Below, piece after piece: positions 17,436 to 28,021 of a DNA stretch of 64,000 nt (position 1 is its first letter; each line of letters opens with the position of its first letter). The notes beneath the pieces are model-generated. The model was not told where the DNA came from. It made no database searches and worked only from the letters and a program-made list of their open reading frames with translations. The translations under genes and the position numbers were made by a program. The DNA comes from Bacillota bacterium (GTDB taxonomy: Bacteria > Bacillota > Ch66 > Ch109), in assembly GCA_013178275.1 (NCBI GenBank), contig JABLWZ010000019.1, positions 62,001 through 126,000 on the forward strand. Direction: 5' to 3'.

Positions 17436-18362
17436 TTGGAATTGTCAGGAGTAAAGATCGCCGTCCTTGGCGGTGATGACAGGGATCTGGTACTGATACC
17501 CGAGCTGATAAAATCGGGTATGAAAATAAATCTGGTTGGTTTTCCGGAGCTGCCCGAGCTGGCCGGGGTCAATCGATGCGAATCGATAGACGACGCGCTG
17601 CTCGACGTACAGGCGGTGCTCATGCCGATGCCGGGAACCGATGCCTCGGGGGTTGTACGAGCGGTCTACGCCAAACAGCCCCTGGTTCTGCATGAGAAAC
17701 ACATGCAGCAGCTTCCGCCGGATACACCGCTGATAATCGGGGTGGCCCGGCCTTTTTTACGCGAATGGACAGCCAGGTATCGCCTGCGGCTGACCGAGAT
17801 AGCTGAGCTGGATCACGTGGCGATAATGAACTCTATTCCTTCCGCTGAAGGCGCCATCCAGATCGCGATGCAGGAACTGCCGATAACCATCCATGGAAGC
17901 AGTTCGTGGGTGCTGGGTTTCGGCAGGGTGGGCCAGACCTTGGCCCGGATGCTCAGCGCATTGGGGGCCCATACCACGGTGTGCGCCCGTAAAAAGTCCG
18001 ACCTGGCGCGTATCTGGGAGATGGGATACCAGCCGGTCGGTTTCGATGAACTCGAGGAAAGGGTTGGTCAGGCGGAAATCCTTTTTAATACCGTCCCCTC
18101 CCTGGTGCTGAAGGAAAACGTCTTAAAGCGGTGTTCCCCGGAGGTCCTGATAATCGATCTGGCATCCCAGCCGGGAGGCACCGACTTCCAGGTCGCCGAG
18201 AGCCTGGGCATCAAAGCCATCCTGGCCCCCGGCCTGCCGGGCAAGGTCGCTCCCAAGACCGCAGGCCGGATACTGGCGCGGCTGCTTCCGGAGCTTATCT
18301 ACAACGAGATCAACCGGGGGAAAAAGACTTCAGCCGAGAGCGTCGAATCGGGAATAGTGTAG
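17436..18362 (+). CDS. dpaA: dipicolinate synthase subunit A
   Basis: A 308-residue SpoVFA protein. An N-terminal domain (VKIAVLGGDDRDLVLIPEL...) is followed by a Rossmann NAD(P)-binding domain with WVLGFGRVGQTLARMLSALGAH. With DpaB it oxidises the DapA product to dipicolinic acid in the mother cell; DPA then fills the spore core. The start is TTG 17436 after GGAGGGGGTGG. The partner dpaB lies 179 bases downstream, beyond a terminator-like hairpin, so the two may not be made in equal amounts. Confidence 0.95.
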   Translation: MELSGVKIAVLGGDDRDLVLIPELIKSGMKINLVGFPELPELAGVNRCESIDDALLDVQAVLMPMPGTDASGVVRAVYAKQPLVLHEKHMQQLPPDTPLIIGVARPFLREWTARYRLRLTEIAELDHVAIMNSIPSAEGAIQIAMQELPITIHGSSSWVLGFGRVGQTLARMLSALGAHTTVCARKKSDLARIWEMGYQPVGFDELEERVGQAEILFNTVPSLVLKENVLKRCSPEVLIIDLASQPGGTDFQVAESLGIKAILAPGLPGKVAPKTAGRILARLLPELIYNEINRGKKTSAESVESGIV

Positions 18363-18386
18363 AACCCAAGCAACGTTGTTCATCCA

Positions 18387-18415
18387 GACTGGGCTGCATA
18401 TCAGGCCCAGTCTTT
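18387..18415 (+). terminator. terminator-like hairpin between dpaA and dpaB
   Basis: GACTGGGC (18387-18394) pairs with GCCCAGTC (18405-18412) around a 10-base loop and is followed by TTTCT. It may be a weak or conditional terminator inside the dpa operon. Confidence 0.6.
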
Positions 18416-18541
18416 CTGCTCTCTGACGCGGGTTTGTCCTCCTGCACCGGGGAGGACTATTGTTCATATATTAGATTACCGAATCAACGAACGGGTCATT
18501 GATCCGATGTGATAACGCCTCTCAGCGAAGGAGGGTTGAAC

Positions 18542-19165
18542 ATGGCTTTAAACGGTTTGAAAATCGGGCTGGTGGTAACAGGTTCTTTCTGTACCCTGGA
18601 TGAACTGACCCCGCAGATAACTAAACTGGTTCAAGCCGGAGCGGAGATTTATCCTATCCTGTCCTATTCGATCAGCAGTATGGACACCCGGTTCGGCACC
18701 GCCGAAGAATGGCGCAGCACCTGGGAGACTCTGACGGGCCAGGAATGTATAACGACTATCCCGGAAGCGGAACCGATCGGCCCTAAAAAGCTTTTCGACG
18801 TGGTGGTGGTCGCTCCCTGCACCGGGAATACGATGGCTAAACTCGCCAACGGCATCACCGACACACCCGCCCTGATGGCGGTGAAGGCGCACCTGCGCAA
18901 TCAGCGCCCGGTGGTCCTGTCGATCTCCACTAACGACGGTCTGGGGATGAACGCCAAAAACCTCGGACTGCTGCTGAATGCCAAGAACATCTTTATAGTT
19001 CCTTTTGGGCAGGATAACCCACAGGAAAAAACCAACTCCCTTGTTTCATACCTGGAACTGCTTCCAGCTACCATCGAAGCGGCGATGGATAACAAACAGC
19101 TCCAACCGCTGCTGTTAAGTCCCCGCGAGGTCTGGCTGCATATTAAATCCGAGCCCTCCGCCTAA
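18542..19165 (+). CDS. dpaB: dipicolinate synthase subunit B
   Basis: A 207-residue flavoprotein-like subunit (SpoVFB) with KIGLVVTGSFCTLDEL at the N terminus, VVVVAPCTGNTMAKLANGITDTPALMAVKAHLRN in the middle, and STNDGLGMNAKNLGLLLNAKNIFIVPFGQD. It completes DPA synthase with DpaA. ATG 18542 is preceded by GAAGGAGGG. The ORF-track GTG at 18509 is upstream of this SD and is rejected. asd and an aspartokinase gene follow, so most of the DAP/DPA branch is clustered. Confidence 0.95.
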   Translation: MALNGLKIGLVVTGSFCTLDELTPQITKLVQAGAEIYPILSYSISSMDTRFGTAEEWRSTWETLTGQECITTIPEAEPIGPKKLFDVVVVAPCTGNTMAKLANGITDTPALMAVKAHLRNQRPVVLSISTNDGLGMNAKNLGLLLNAKNIFIVPFGQDNPQEKTNSLVSYLELLPATIEAAMDNKQLQPLLLSPREVWLHIKSEPSA

Positions 19166-19256
19166 AAAGTGAAAATAAGTTTTTTCTTCCCGCGTCCGGT
19201 TTGTGCTAAAATAGTGAGAAACGACGGGCAAGGCCTGTACGATGGGGGGTAATCGT

Positions 19257-20267
19257 ATGAAGAAGTATAACGTAGCTGTGGTTGGAGCAACCGGGGCGGT
19301 AGGGACGGAAATGCTTAAGGTGATGGAGGAGCGAAAATTTCCGGTCGCTGAACTTAAAGCCCTGGCAGACCCCAGAGAGGCGGGCGCGATTGTAAAGTTC
19401 CAGGGGCGTGATTACGTGGTCGAGGGTGCGTCGCCGGACTCTTTCGAGGGTGTTCAGATCGCCCTTTTCGCGGCCGGCGACGTGGTCAAGACCCTTGGGC
19501 CAGAAGCGGTCAAACGCGGCGCGGTGGTAATAGATAACAGCAGCACCTTCCGTATGGCCCCGGAGGTCCCCCTGGTGGTGCCGGAGGTAAATCCCGAGGA
19601 TGTGAGATGGCACAAGGGAATCATAGCCAACCCGAACTGTTCCACCATCATAATGGTGGTGCCTTTAAAAGCCATCCATGACGCCGCGCGCATCAAACGG
19701 GTCGTGGTCTCGACCTACCAGGCGGTGTCCGGGGCGGGGATAGCCGGGTTGAAGGAACTCGAACAGCAGACCCGACAGTGGGCCAACGGGGAAAAACTGG
19801 TTCCCGATGCTTTCGCTTATCAGATCGCCTTCAATGTGATACCGCACATCGATGTGTTCGAGCCCAACGACTATACCAAGGAAGAACTGAAGATGGTCTT
19901 CGAGACCCGCAAGATAATGCACGAACCCGAAATGAAGGTCAGTCCCACCGCGGTGCGGGTGCCGGTCTTCAGGAGCCACTCCGAATCGATCAACATCGAG
20001 CTGGAGAGCCCGCTGGATGTGGAAACCGTTAAAGAACTGCTCAGAAAAGCGCCGGGGATCGTGGTGCAGGATGAGCCTGCCAGCAAGGCCTACCCGATGC
20101 CCCTTTACACCGCCGACCGGGACGAGGTCTTCGTCGGGCGCATCCGACGCGACGATACGGTCGAGAACGGCATCAACCTCTGGGTGGTCGCGGACCAGAT
20201 CAGAAAAGGGGCCGCCACCAACGCTGTCCAGATCGCGGAAGTACTGATAGGCGAGAGGCTGATCTAA
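19257..20267 (+). CDS. asd: aspartate-semialdehyde dehydrogenase
   Basis: A 336-residue NADPH enzyme that makes aspartate semialdehyde, the branch point for lysine, DAP/DPA, threonine and methionine. The NADP motif VVGATGAVGTEML is at the N terminus, the catalytic Cys is in NPNCSTIIM, and the late substrate region RVPVFRSHSESINIE is present. ATG 19257 follows GGGGGG; the start at 19242 is upstream of it. It is 24 bases ahead of the aspartokinase gene. Confidence 0.95.
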   Translation: MKKYNVAVVGATGAVGTEMLKVMEERKFPVAELKALADPREAGAIVKFQGRDYVVEGASPDSFEGVQIALFAAGDVVKTLGPEAVKRGAVVIDNSSTFRMAPEVPLVVPEVNPEDVRWHKGIIANPNCSTIIMVVPLKAIHDAARIKRVVVSTYQAVSGAGIAGLKELEQQTRQWANGEKLVPDAFAYQIAFNVIPHIDVFEPNDYTKEELKMVFETRKIMHEPEMKVSPTAVRVPVFRSHSESINIELESPLDVETVKELLRKAPGIVVQDEPASKAYPMPLYTADRDEVFVGRIRRDDTVENGINLWVVADQIRKGAATNAVQIAEVLIGERLI

Positions 20268-20290
20268 ATACTCGAAAGAGGGGATGGCCC

Positions 20291-21514
20291 TTGCGTATAA
20301 TCGTTCAGAAGTTTGGGGGCACCTCGGTAGCGTCCGAGGAGAACCGGCGCCGGGTGGCCCAGAGGATCATCGAGGCCCGGGAGTCCGGCCTCGCCCCGGT
20401 GGTCGTTATCTCGGCCATGGGACGGTCGGGGGATCCGTATGCCACGGATACCTTGCTGTCACTGATAAAAGACTATGGCGAACTCCCGAAAAGGGATATC
20501 GACCTGCTGCTCTCCTGCGGGGAGATAATATCCTGTTCGGTCATCGCTGCCACCCTGAACCGGATGAACCAGAACACGGTGGTCCTGACCGGCCGTGAGG
20601 CGGGCATCATCACCGACGACCACTACGGCGACGCACGGATAGTCCGGATAGAACCCCACAAGGTGCTGAACCATCTGCGGGAAGGCAGCGTGGTCGTGGT
20701 GGCCGGGTTCCAGGGGGTCAACGACTCGGGCGAGGTCACCACCCTCGGCCGGGGAGGCAGCGACACCACCGCCTGCGCCCTCGGGTCGGCCTTAAACGCC
20801 GAGGTTATCGACATCTTCACCGACGTCGAGGGGATAATGACCGCTGACCCCCGGATAGTCGACAGCGCCCGTCTTTTGGACCGGATTACCTACAACGAGA
20901 TCTGCAACCTAGCTTACCAGGGCGCCAAGGTGATCCACCCGCGTGCTGTGGAGCTGGCGATGCAGAAGAATATCCCGATCAGGGTCCGCTCGACCTTTAC
21001 CGATACCCCGGGGACGCTGGTGTGCGCCCATGGAGAGGCGACTGAAAACGGCCACAGCATCCGCTGCGACCGGGTGATCACCGGCATTACCCAGATGGCC
21101 AACGTATTCCAGATCAAGGTGGAGACCGCCTCCTATCCAGACCCGGCCGCGGCCCCGTCGATGATCTTCCGCAGCCTGGCGGATGCGGGGATCAGCGTCG
21201 ACCTGATCAATATCCAGCCCGAGGTGGTCGCCTTCACGGTCGACAGTGGGGAAGGCCCGAGGTCCAAGGCGATCCTCGAAGCGCAGGGCTTCCAGGTCAG
21301 GGTGCTGCCCGGTTGCGCCAAGGTATCGGTGGTCGGCGGAGGGATGGCGGGGCTGCCCGGGGTAATGGCATCGATCAGTGAAGCCCTTCGCGAACAGGAC
21401 ATCGCCATCCTGCAGTCGGCCGACTCGCACACCACCATCTGGTGCCTGGTGAAGAACGAGGACATGAATCGGGCGGTGAAGGCTCTCCATGACAAGTTCT
21501 CCCTTGATAAGTAG
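20291..21514 (+). CDS. dapG: aspartate kinase, DapG-like
   Basis: A 407-residue aspartokinase with the KFGGTSVAS motif at the N terminus, VVISAMGRSGD, the GREAGIITDDHYGDARI region, and GRGGSDTTACALGSAL. Two ACT regulatory domains fill the last 150 residues (VDLINIQPEVVAFTV; KVSVVGGGMAGLPGVMASI). The length and its place after dpaAB-asd match Bacillus DapG, the DAP-inhibited isozyme. Which amino acid inhibits this one cannot be read from the sequence. The start is TTG 20291 behind GAGGGG. Confidence 0.92.
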   Translation: MRIIVQKFGGTSVASEENRRRVAQRIIEARESGLAPVVVISAMGRSGDPYATDTLLSLIKDYGELPKRDIDLLLSCGEIISCSVIAATLNRMNQNTVVLTGREAGIITDDHYGDARIVRIEPHKVLNHLREGSVVVVAGFQGVNDSGEVTTLGRGGSDTTACALGSALNAEVIDIFTDVEGIMTADPRIVDSARLLDRITYNEICNLAYQGAKVIHPRAVELAMQKNIPIRVRSTFTDTPGTLVCAHGEATENGHSIRCDRVITGITQMANVFQIKVETASYPDPAAAPSMIFRSLADAGISVDLINIQPEVVAFTVDSGEGPRSKAILEAQGFQVRVLPGCAKVSVVGGGMAGLPGVMASISEALREQDIAILQSADSHTTIWCLVKNEDMNRAVKALHDKFSLDK

Positions 21515-21766
21515 GCGGTCTAAAATAAAACGCTTTAACGTGATACCGATAAGGTAGATAAATAAACCAGATTGCCAATACCCGGTCGGATGCATTATAA
21601 TAATAATCAGATAGGCGTTCGGTGTACCTTTTTGCGTGTCCCGGAACTTCCGGGCTCATTTTTATTCTGGGATTCCAGAATCGACCGGGCGGAACGGCTG
21701 CGTCTGGTCAAGCAAATTCAAGGCACTATTCTAACGACGTCAGGTAGCCAAACTGGAGGTGTATTA

Positions 21767-23431
21767 TTGTCGTCTAACGGAAAACTGCATATCATCCCAC
21801 TGGGCGGCCTTGGAGAGATAGGAAAGAACATGACCGTTATCCGCTACGGTTCGGATATACTGGTCGTCGACTGCGGCCTGAAGTTCCCGGAGGATGAGTT
21901 GTTGGGTATTGACATCGTCATCCCCGATATATCTTATCTGAAGGAAAACCGCGAGATGGTCAGGGGCATCGTACTGACCCACGGCCACGAGGACCATATC
22001 GGCGCTCTGCCCTACGTCCTGAAGGAGTTGAACGTGCCGGTCTACGGAACCCAGCTGACGCTCGGGCTCCTGAAGCAGAAACTGACGGAGCACGAGATGC
22101 CGGAGGTAGAGCTGCGGACCGTCAGCTTCAAGGAAGAGCTGCGCCTGGGATGTTTCAAGGTCGAGTTCTTCAGGGTCAGCCACAGTATACCCGACTCGGT
22201 TGGCATCGCTATCCACAGCCCTATCGGAATGATCGTCCACACCGGGGACTTCAAGATCGACCAGACCCCGATCGACGGTGAGGTTATGGACTTTCACCGC
22301 CTGGCGGAGTTCGGCAACCAGGGGGTTCTGGTCCTGCTTTCCGACAGCACCAACGCTGAACGCCCCGGGTTCACCTTGTCCGAGCGGGTAGTGGGAGAGA
22401 CCTTTGACAATACTTTTAGAAAAGCCAGCGGAAGGATCATCATCGCGACCTTCGCCTCCAACATCCACCGCCTGCAGCAAGCCATTAAAGCCGCTGAAAG
22501 GTACGGACGCCAGGTAGCGGTGGTGGGAAGAAGCGTAGAGAACGTGGTCCGCATCGCGGAGGAACTTGGATACATCAAGCTGCCCCCCGGGTTATTGGTG
22601 GATATAGGAGATATCAGCCGATACCCGCCCGAACGTCTGGTCATATTGACCACCGGCAGCCAGGGGGAGCCGATGTCCGCGTTAACCAGAATGGCCATGG
22701 GAGACCACCGCTGGGTGGAAGTAATGCCGGGAGATACCGTTGTCATATCGGCGCTGCCGATACCCGGCAACGAAAAAATGGTGGCCCGCACCATCGACCT
22801 GCTGTTTAAACTGGGGGCCGAGGTTATCTACGAGGCTATGCTGGGGATTCACGTTTCCGGACATGCCAGCCAGGAAGAGCTGAAGCTGATCCTCAACCTG
22901 GTTAAGCCCAAGTACTTTATCCCCATCCACGGGGAGTACCGTCACCTGATCAAGCACGCCCGCATCGCGCAGTGCACCGGGATACCGCAGCAGAACGTGT
23001 TCGTGGCGGAAAACGGGCAGATACTGGAGTTTACCCGAAAAGGGGCTGCGGCGGCCAACGGCAGGGTCACCTCGGGCCGGGTCCTGGTGGACGGCCTGGG
23101 GGTCGGGGATGTTGGCAACATCGTACTGCGAGACCGCAAACAGCTTTCCGAGGATGGCATCATGATAGTCGTGGTGACCATTAACAAGGAAACCGGGGCG
23201 GTTCTGGCCGGGCCCGATATCGTATCCCGGGGCTTCGTCTACGTGAGGGAATCCGAGCACCTGATGGAAGAGGCCAGAGAGCGGGTACGACAGGCCCTGG
23301 ATAAGGGAGAAGGACAGGGCGTCACCGAATGGGCGGCGATCAAGAACAGCGTCCGCGACGCCCTGGGCAAGTTCCTGTTCGAGCGGACCCGCCGCCGTCC
23401 GATGATCATCCCGATAGTGATGGAGCTTTAA
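21767..23431 (+). CDS. rnj: ribonuclease J
   Basis: A 554-residue beta-CASP metallo-beta-lactamase nuclease with 5'-3' exonuclease and endonuclease activity in mRNA decay and maturation. The zinc motif is in LTHGHEDHIGALP; beta-CASP motifs include LLSDSTNAERPG, the central IHRLQQAIKAAERYGR, and HVSGHASQEELKL near the end. TTG 21767, behind GGAGGTG, gives the normal family length. The ORF-track start (21572) adds 65 residues translated from spacer. Its position between dapG and tepA matches Bacillus rnjB (ymfA). The sequence alone does not separate J1 from J2. Window genes rnj and rny suggest a Gram-positive-type degradosome. Confidence 0.95.
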   Translation: MSSNGKLHIIPLGGLGEIGKNMTVIRYGSDILVVDCGLKFPEDELLGIDIVIPDISYLKENREMVRGIVLTHGHEDHIGALPYVLKELNVPVYGTQLTLGLLKQKLTEHEMPEVELRTVSFKEELRLGCFKVEFFRVSHSIPDSVGIAIHSPIGMIVHTGDFKIDQTPIDGEVMDFHRLAEFGNQGVLVLLSDSTNAERPGFTLSERVVGETFDNTFRKASGRIIIATFASNIHRLQQAIKAAERYGRQVAVVGRSVENVVRIAEELGYIKLPPGLLVDIGDISRYPPERLVILTTGSQGEPMSALTRMAMGDHRWVEVMPGDTVVISALPIPGNEKMVARTIDLLFKLGAEVIYEAMLGIHVSGHASQEELKLILNLVKPKYFIPIHGEYRHLIKHARIAQCTGIPQQNVFVAENGQILEFTRKGAAAANGRVTSGRVLVDGLGVGDVGNIVLRDRKQLSEDGIMIVVVTINKETGAVLAGPDIVSRGFVYVRESEHLMEEARERVRQALDKGEGQGVTEWAAIKNSVRDALGKFLFERTRRRPMIIPIVMEL

Positions 23432-23447
23432 AAAGACATCCGAGCAG

Positions 23448-24050
23448 AAAAAGAGCAGCGGTCCGAATCGGACCGCTGCTCCATACTGTAGACCAAACTC
23501 AGCTCCGCAATTTGGTAGCTTCGCTACATCGCGGCGCGCAGTTCAGCTAACGGCTTAGATACGCTCTTTCCAGAATTATTAACGGCGTGCTTTTCCTAAT
23601 GCAGTTGGCGCTGCTGAAGGGCCTATTTTCAGCGGCTGTTATGGTGGTGCGGGACACGCCCCGGGTGTTTTAACGGCGGTTTAGGGCCCTAGCTCCGTAC
23701 TTGTTTACCATACCCCGCTGGAAACTCCGTTGCACCAGCATTCAATCAGCCTCAAATAGTGGGTGAGCCCTGCGGGGTCAGGAGCCCGTTATGGTGCTCT
23801 GCGTCTTACTGCCCTGCGAATGCTGACTGGTAGATGAGGGGCGAGCGACAGGAGGTCGCGAGAAGGCCGAGTGCATGGATTGCATATTCGCCTTATTACC
23901 CCATCTACCCGAAGCATGAGCAGTTGGCAGTACAGCAGAGGGAGTATGGAGCGACAGGACACCGCAGGGTGAGGCCCAGCCCTAACCAAGATTGAATGCG
24001 TCCTTGACCGTCGCCGCGTAAGTCCTAATCTTTTTCGTTTATTGTGGTGC
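23448..24050 (-). ncRNA. candidate large structured RNA between rnj and tepA
   Basis: A 784-base space without a credible gene. On the minus strand it ends in an ideal intrinsic terminator (23453-23481 plus five Ts). It is rich in nested complementarity: CAGCATTC (23736-23743) with GAATGCTG (23818-23825); GGTAGATGAGGGG (23829-23841) with CCCCATCTACC (23899-23909) enclosing GCGAC/GTCGC and AAGGC/GCCTT; GCTGCTGAA with TTCAGCGGC (23610-23636); and GTAGC/GCTAC near 23521. The size and complexity resemble large ncRNA classes such as OLE, ROOL or GOLLD, but I could not match any. The 5' end is unknown, and no strong minus-strand promoter was seen. A decayed mobile element is the main alternative. 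Confidence 0.5.
23453..23481 (-). terminator. strong intrinsic terminator on the minus strand
   Basis: GAGCAGCGGTCCGA and its complement form a 14-bp near-perfect palindrome. On the minus strand it is followed by TTTTT (23452-23448); on the plus strand no T-run follows. It points to a minus-strand transcript ending 17 bases past rnj. Confidence 0.75.
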
Positions 24051-24080
24051 CAATAGGTATGACGATTTGTAGACAGACTG

Positions 24081-24107
24081 GAGCAGCGGTCGATTCGACC
24101 GCTGCTC
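24081..24107 (+). terminator. second copy of the GAGCAGCGGTC hairpin, before tepA
   Basis: GAGCAGCGGTCGA pairs with TCGACCGCTGCTC over 13 bp. It shares its outer 11 bases with the hairpin at 23453, so the two bracket the non-coding interval. A weak T-rich stretch (ATAATTTTT) follows about 10 bases later on the plus strand. Confidence 0.5.
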
Positions 24108-24215
24108 TTCGTTCTATAATTTTTCCGTTTTAGGCAAATACTAAGCGGGAGATTGCATAGCCTTCATCTGAAAGGGGGTTGCGGTACCGTACCGTTTTGG
24201 TCGGTATCCAGGTTA

Positions 24216-25037
24216 GTGAGCGACAAGAGCAAAAGTTACGAGGAATGGGGTGAATATCCCAGCTTGATACCCTTCTGGGAGTTCGAAGACAAAGAGGCTC
24301 CGGCCCAGGAAGAGCCTTCGCCGTCGGAGGCGCCTCCCAGCCGCGACCGCAAGAAACAGACGGGAAAGAAACTGGAGTCGATCAAGGAACTGGGACAGAG
24401 CGAGATACCCGAGATGCGGGGGAACATCCACTGCCTGCCCATAGTCGGCCAAATCGAGGGCCATATCATAATGCCGCCGCAGAACAAGACCACCAAGTAC
24501 GAACACGTTATACCGCAGCTGGTGGCGATCGAACAGAACCCGGAGATTGAGGGGATGCTGGTCATTCTTAACACCATCGGTGGAGACGTCGAGGCCGGGC
24601 TGGCCATCGCCGAGATGATCGTCACCATGTCCAAGCCGACCGTATCTCTGGTCCTGGGCGGCGGCCATTCGATCGGGGTGCCTATCGCGGTGGCTTCGAG
24701 CTATTCCTTTATCGCGGAGACCGCCACCATGACCATCCACCCGATAAGGCTCACCGGACTGGTGATCGGGGTCCCCCAGACCTACGAGTATCTCGATAAG
24801 ATGCAGGACCGGGTCGTGAGGTTCGTGACCCGCCACTCCAAGGTGACGGAAAAGAAGTTTCGGGAATTGATGTTCCGCACCGGGGAACTGGCCCGGGATA
24901 TCGGTACGGTTCTGGTGGGTAAGGACGCGGTGGAGGTCGGAATGATCAACGAGGTGGGGGGGCTGGCCGAGGCGGTCGCGAAGGTTAAGCAGCTTATCAA
25001 CCAGACCAAGCCCGCCGCTGGGGGGAGGAAGCATTGA
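24216..25037 (+). CDS. tepA: ClpP-like translocation-enhancing protease TepA
   Basis: A 273-residue ClpP-fold protein of the TepA/YmfB group. After a charged, probably disordered N-terminal tail, the fold contains [15 protein letters not shown], then [17 protein letters not shown], the nucleophile region [16 protein letters not shown] (Ser in GGGHS, in place of GMAAS), and [11 protein letters not shown] with the His. Bacillus TepA is linked to protein export and degradation of signal-peptide remnants. The order rnj-tepA-ylzJ-ftsK matches ymfA-tepA-ylzJ-spoIIIE. The start is uncertain: GTG 24216 is chosen on protein content, but its SD is poor. Confidence 0.85.
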   Translation: MSDKSKSYEEWGEYPSLIPFWEFEDKEAPAQEEPSPSEAPPSRDRKKQTGKKLESIKELGQSEIPEMRGNIHCLPIVGQIEGHIIMPPQNKTTKYEHVIPQLVAIEQNPEIEGMLVILNTIGGDVEAGLAIAEMIVTMSKPTVSLVLGGGHSIGVPIAVASSYSFIAETATMTIHPIRLTGLVIGVPQTYEYLDKMQDRVVRFVTRHSKVTEKKFRELMFRTGELARDIGTVLVGKDAVEVGMINEVGGLAEAVAKVKQLINQTKPAAGGRKH

Positions 25038-25291
25038 TCCACTACACCCTGCTCGATCCCGAAACCGTCTGGGAGGAGTGGCCATCCAAACCGATCCCCC
25101 TGGAGCAGCACACCATAAACGGCGTCCCGCTGCTGATGAGGCGCATCGACCAGCAGAGCTGGAGGGTGGAGCAGGTGCTCAGCACTGACCCCAGTGACTT
25201 CCTGCTTCCCCAGTACCAGCCGGGGGTGATCTACGGGCTGAACCCTGAGCTGCAGCCGGCTGAGGCTCCCGCGGTCCTCACGATGAGTTGA
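25034..25291 (+). CDS. YlzJ-like protein
   Basis: An 85-residue protein that begins [12 protein letters not shown] and contains [23 protein letters not shown], matching the small YlzJ family found between tepA and spoIIIE in spore formers. Its TTG start overlaps the tepA stop by four bases (TTGA), indicating translational coupling. Its function is unknown; membrane segments are absent. Confidence 0.8.
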   Translation: MIHYTLLDPETVWEEWPSKPIPLEQHTINGVPLLMRRIDQQSWRVEQVLSTDPSDFLLPQYQPGVIYGLNPELQPAEAPAVLTMS

Positions 25292-25372
25292 GCACCGGGT
25301 TCCGAATAGTGACAGGCTTGTTTTAAACGAGAATCTGAACCCCAGTGTTAATGTTAGAAAAAATATCCTGTT

Positions 25373-25403
25373 AAAAGACATCCCGACGAAGGATGTCTTT
25401 TTA
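25373..25403 (+). terminator. intrinsic terminator of tepA-ylzJ operon
   Basis: AAAAGACATCC and GGATGTCTTTT form an 11-bp stem around a 7-base loop, with a T-run at the end. Confidence 0.9.
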
Positions 25404-25533
25404 TTTAAAATGGGGTATATATCCCGATGATAATATAACCGTGACCCGAAACCCTTGATGGTCTAAGATTTTTAAAAATAATTGTAGGTTTATGCCTATT
25501 ATTGTAAGTTTTATGTTAAAAACCCCTCTGGCA

Positions 25534-25562
25534 TTGGAGAGCCGGGAGGCATATGGTATAAT
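25534..25562 (+). promoter_or_regulatory. predicted sigma-A promoter of ftsK
   Basis: TTGGAG (25534-25539) and TATAAT (25557-25562) are 17 bases apart, about 90 bases before the ftsK start. Confidence 0.65.
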
Positions 25563-25654
25563 TAGCCATGAATAAAAACACGGGTATATCCGATTAAACA
25601 AAATGGAATAAGTAATTATTCCATAATTTCTTTTATTCCGGAGGGTGGGAAAAA

Positions 25655-27961
<2,307 letters not shown>

Positions 27962-28021
27962 TTCGAACCGGTATAATAAGCACAAGTTGTTAACTACTAA
28001 ACTATCATCAAGGTCAAAGGC

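Larger units (their letters stand above)
25292..25654. other. 363-base spacer between ylzJ-like and ftsK
   Basis: AT-rich. It holds the terminator of the tepA operon (25373-25403) and a sigma-A-type promoter for ftsK (25534-25562). Nothing else was recognised. Confidence 0.6.

Noticed and set aside
19166-19256. Lysine riboswitch before asd
   Set aside because: The spacer is only 91 bases and lacks the lysine-box architecture.
23525-23580. Integron attC-like site (GTTRRRY/RYYYAAC) near GCTAACGGC
   Set aside because: The core does not match, and no integron integrase is nearby.
23789-23989. 66-codon minus-strand ORF in the rnj-tepA interval
   Set aside because: Composition is Arg/Pro/Cys-rich and non-protein-like; the interval is better explained as structured RNA or a relic.
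23453-24107. Group II intron or RNase P RNA in the rnj-tepA interval
   Set aside because: No domain V-like hairpin, no reverse transcriptase, and no RNase P consensus (GAGGAAAGTCC) on either strand.
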